Source: Rhynchospora pubera (taxonomy: Eukaryota > Streptophyta > Magnoliopsida > Poales > Cyperaceae). From it: DNA of 64,000 nucleotides. The stretch covers positions 40,063,685 to 40,127,684 of the forward strand of contig CM051461.1 in assembly GCA_028095005.1 (NCBI GenBank), read 5' to 3'. A model generated the notes under the pieces. That model did no database searches and was not told where the DNA came from. It saw nothing but the letters and a program-made list of their open reading frames with translations. Shown here piece by piece: positions 61,281 through 64,000 of this stretch (within the stretch, counting starts at the first letter, position 1; the number at the start of each line of letters is the position of its first letter). A program made the translations under genes and the position numbers.

Positions 61281-61769
61281 ACGCTGGCTAGAGGGTCAAG
61301 AAACACCCAACCCCAAATTCCACACGATTACAATCTCAGGGGGAAGGAAGACAACCTTCACGAAACCTCTAGCTCGAGCACGACTCAAACCGCTGCTCGT
61401 AAGGGGAAGAAGCAACAACAACCAGTACCGAATCTGGACCGAATTCCGCCCAATCCGGTCCGAATCACAAATCAGCAAGTTCCAGAGGGTACAATTCGAA
61501 CCGAATTCCAACCAATTCGGACCGAATTCCTGCAGAACCTGCACACGGGCGAAGAAACGAGCATTTTAATGGCTGATCGCAATGATGAAGCTAGGCAACT
61601 TGAGACTCTACGCCTTGAGTTAGAGGCCACCCAACAAAGGATTCTCCAAGACCGACTCGCACTTGAGCAAGAGTGACTCGTCTTCAAGAAAGAGCGCAAC
61701 GCAAACTTTAACGATGGTGGTAGCATTCATGGAGCACCATTGAATCCCTACAGAACTCAAGGGTCCAAC
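61281..61769 (+). pseudogene. Gag N-terminal fragment of the Ty3 element
   Basis: One frame is open from 61281 up to a TGA at 61674-61676. It contains TLARGSRNTQPQIP, a Lys/Gln stretch ARKGKKQQQP, then MADRNDEARQLETLRLELEA, a coiled-coil-like stretch. After the stop the same frame continues (KERNANFNDGGSIHG) until the next insertion. The part before 61281 lies on the other side of the solo LTR. The TGA probably replaced an Arg codon. Capsid role is inferred from position after the primer site. Confidence 0.65.
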
Positions 61770-63533
61770 TGTTAGAAAGTGTGTAATTTTCATTTATTTT
61801 GCTAATTACCAATTAATTAACCAAGCAAATCACACACAAAAGATCTAGTACACAAGCTATTCAAACACACGAGAAAAAGGGTTGGAAGTATACCTCTCTT
61901 GGTATCGCAACCAAGAGGCTCGTTCCAACGGTTTGGTGTCGGTGGCGTGCTCTCCAAGAACCTCCACGCCGTGCGCCTCGAGTCCACTAAGGAATTAACC
62001 ACCTTCTCAAATCAATTATGCTAGTAATTGAGAGGAGTGTGTCTAATTCCAAAGCTTTCCCTCTTCAAGTTAATTCTCCAATTAATTTAGTGGAAAAGCT
62101 TGCTCAACACATGAGCTAGGTGGTGTGTGGAAGAGAGAAAGGGGAATAGAAAATTCTGAAATTTTCTTCCTCTTCTTGTGAGGTGCGGCCAAAGAGAGAA
62201 GGAGAGAGAGAGGTGTGTGGAGGCTTGGGTTTGCTCCCAAAGAACACCCCTTTATATAGGCCACTCAACCTAGCTCTCATCCAAATTTTCATGGACAAAA
62301 TTGCCCCTTGCCCTAGCCGCACCTACCTACCCCATATATGGGTTGGGCCTCAAGTTAAGTTGAGCCCAATACTCTTCCATTTAATTGCACCTTCCATTGG
62401 ACATTAAATTAACCAATTAATTTAAAGCCCAATTAGCTCAAATAATTAAATGTGTTGATTATAATTAATTATTAACTATTTAATAATTAATATGGAATTA
62501 GTCAATGCATTAAATTATTTCTATATGATCTATTTGACTTAAATAATCATAACGGTCCATAACGGCATACGATTAATTAATCAACTTATCATATTTTGCA
62601 AAACCAATTGTTGCAAATAAATAATTAATGCACGTGTGGTTAAACACCTTATTATGTGTGACCCTTTGAGGATTTATGCTATGTTGGCCATGGAATTAAA
62701 TCGTTATTTAATTCCAATAATCATAAGTGGTATCTAGCAACACGTTATGACTCCCAATTCGCATAAATAGTGTACTGCTACAATATTTCAATCCTGCATA
62801 AGAGAATAATTAGTTTCTCTATTTTGATTCTTATGTCACACGATATCATCGTATAATCCAAGATAGGAATGTGTCATTCTTGCAGATTATACGTTTCTTG
62901 ATCTAGAGATAATTGTATTAAGTTGCATGCAAACAATCTATCTCCATCAAGGGGCCCAAACAGATATCGTCACTCACTAAGTGAATTAATGAGGGACATA
63001 CGGTTTTCTTGATGATTAACTTTTCCCCGCACAATTCAAGAGAACATAAATAAAGTCCGTATAGCAGCCCTTATCGGGAATCAGCGGTAGACAGTATTTA
63101 TTGAACCTATCCTCATGTGGAAAAGATAAACATCTCAAACTTAGAACCAAAATCACAACGAAATAAACAATGACACATAACACAATCCATATGTTTATTT
63201 CGATGGGTCAAGTCCTGTGCTATGTTCCATAACATACACATATGCAATTAAGTTGGTAACTCTTTACCTATGATTAGTAGAACTTAATCATCACTTAACT
63301 TGCATACTAATCTTATAAGATAATTAATGTTCCTTGTTAATTATCAAGATTATGGACCGTTTAGATTTATTATTGTCATTCTAAAGAATGATCCACAGAG
63401 ATCTACTATTCAGATCCTCAACCTGAATAATCTGTCAATAATAAACCTAGGAACAGATGATAAAAATACCATCCCATACATAAACTAATAATTAAGTCAT
63501 TAAATTATTGACTTCTAGGACATAACTCTAACA
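61770..63533 (-). mobile_element. 3' LTR of a Copia element in reverse orientation
   Basis: On the minus strand it runs from TGTTAGAGTTATGTCC (63533) to TTTCTAACA (61770), 1764 bp, the same family as 59512-61274. The adjoining polypurine tract (63534-63552) shows it is the 3' LTR. The rest of the element continues beyond the window. Confidence 0.9.
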
Positions 63534-63552
63534 ATCTCCCACTTGGCCTAAA
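63534..63552 (-). other. Copia polypurine tract
   Basis: The minus-strand text GCCAAGTGGGAGATTG abuts the LTR start. AAGTGGGAGATTG is a common plus-strand primer site of plant Copia elements. Confidence 0.85.
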
Positions 63553-64000
63553 GTCAATCAATAGTGACTTCTAGCCAACGAAGAATTGAGAACGATGTCA
63601 TATATCTAAATATATACATGTTTCGGACCTCAAAATAAATAATACGCTTATAGCTAGTTACTCATACGTCCACCAAGTATGGATGCATAACTGCATCTTG
63701 TATACTGCTCAAGGTAGAGGTCATGCTAGAGTGTTCGCTGTGTTCGCGAACCTATCCAAAAATTGTTCGACCATATATATATATATACTCCTATATATAT
63801 TCTTGATCACCATCATATGATATCAAGTGATATCGTTATAGATCATATTTGAATCTCCAATGTAACATTGGGTTCTTTAGGAGTAAGTTATAGTTCGAGA
63901 TGCTTAGAACCATAATAACTCAACTAAGAAATCGATCCGAAATAAACTTCTTTTATTGCTTCACAAGTTGCTATGTATTTTGCTTTGGTGACGGAAACGG
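63553..64000 (-). pseudogene. End of Copia pol (RNase H) plus 3' internal tail, partial
   Basis: At the window edge, the minus strand reads SVTKAKYIATCEAIKEVYFG, matching the Copia RNase H block (S.TEAEY.A..EA.KE..W). A TAG follows soon after and later text is decayed or noncoding. The Glu expected in TEAEY is replaced by Lys twice, so the enzyme is probably dead. Confidence 0.7.

Noticed and set aside
62082..62407. Open frames of 60-74 residues on both strands
   Set aside because: They lie within the Copia LTR leader, which is noncoding in this family.

Overview
This is a nuclear DNA segment from a flowering plant. It is AT-rich, with genes split by GT-AG introns, plant-specific gene families (CLE peptide, NIMIN, PMEI) and a dense load of plant transposons. 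I cannot name the species. No rRNA, tRNA, CRISPR array or bacterial operon is visible.

Genes. Two complete housekeeping genes lie head to tail on the + strand. KDTA (12483-16196, 11 exons, 446 codons) is the GT30 Kdo transferase of organellar lipid-A-type biosynthesis. RECG1 (17037-25017, 17 exons, 921 codons) is an organelle-type RecG branch-migration helicase. Each can be spliced into one uninterrupted reading frame. Next come a two-exon pectin methylesterase/invertase inhibitor (26621-27826, +), two intronless NIMIN-type genes on the - strand (30645-31142 and 38667-39020; only the first keeps a C-terminal LxLxL repressor motif), and a small CLE-type signalling peptide gene (49126-49368, +) whose motif has Cys at the usual Gly6. 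A broken copy of the mitochondrial ATPase inhibitor IF1 first exon lies at 9027-9131, upstream of a ~100-bp minisatellite (9706-11340).

Mobile DNA fills most of the rest. Left edge: a Ty3-like LTR remnant holding a decayed Copia LTR (2425-5105). Throughout: about a dozen ~150-bp MITEs with GTTTGGAT termini, several with clear 3-bp target duplications and three of them nested at 40469-41168. Mutator-type elements with perfect 9-bp target duplications lie at 6248-6645, 26860-27233 (inside the PMEI intron), 44414-46508 and 52984-54308 (with a frameshifted transposase fragment). hAT-like elements lie at 47425-48003 and 57500-58163, and a solo LTR with 5-bp duplications at 46537-47163.

Right edge: a nested stack. 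A MITE is cut by a Ty3 retrotransposon with a tRNA-Asp primer site (LTR 56964-59383). Its LTR holds a hAT element, its leader holds a solo Copia LTR (59512-61274), and its gag is interrupted by a second Copia element in reverse (LTR 61770-63533, polypurine tract and RNase H remnant to the window end).

The host genes do not form a pathway, although KDTA and RECG1 both have bacterial-type ancestry and organellar roles. I saw no clearly new system. The most unusual points are the Cys-bearing CLE motif, the NIMIN pair with unequal repressor tails, the IF1 relic with its minisatellite, and the MITE family whose 3-bp target duplications vary in sequence.
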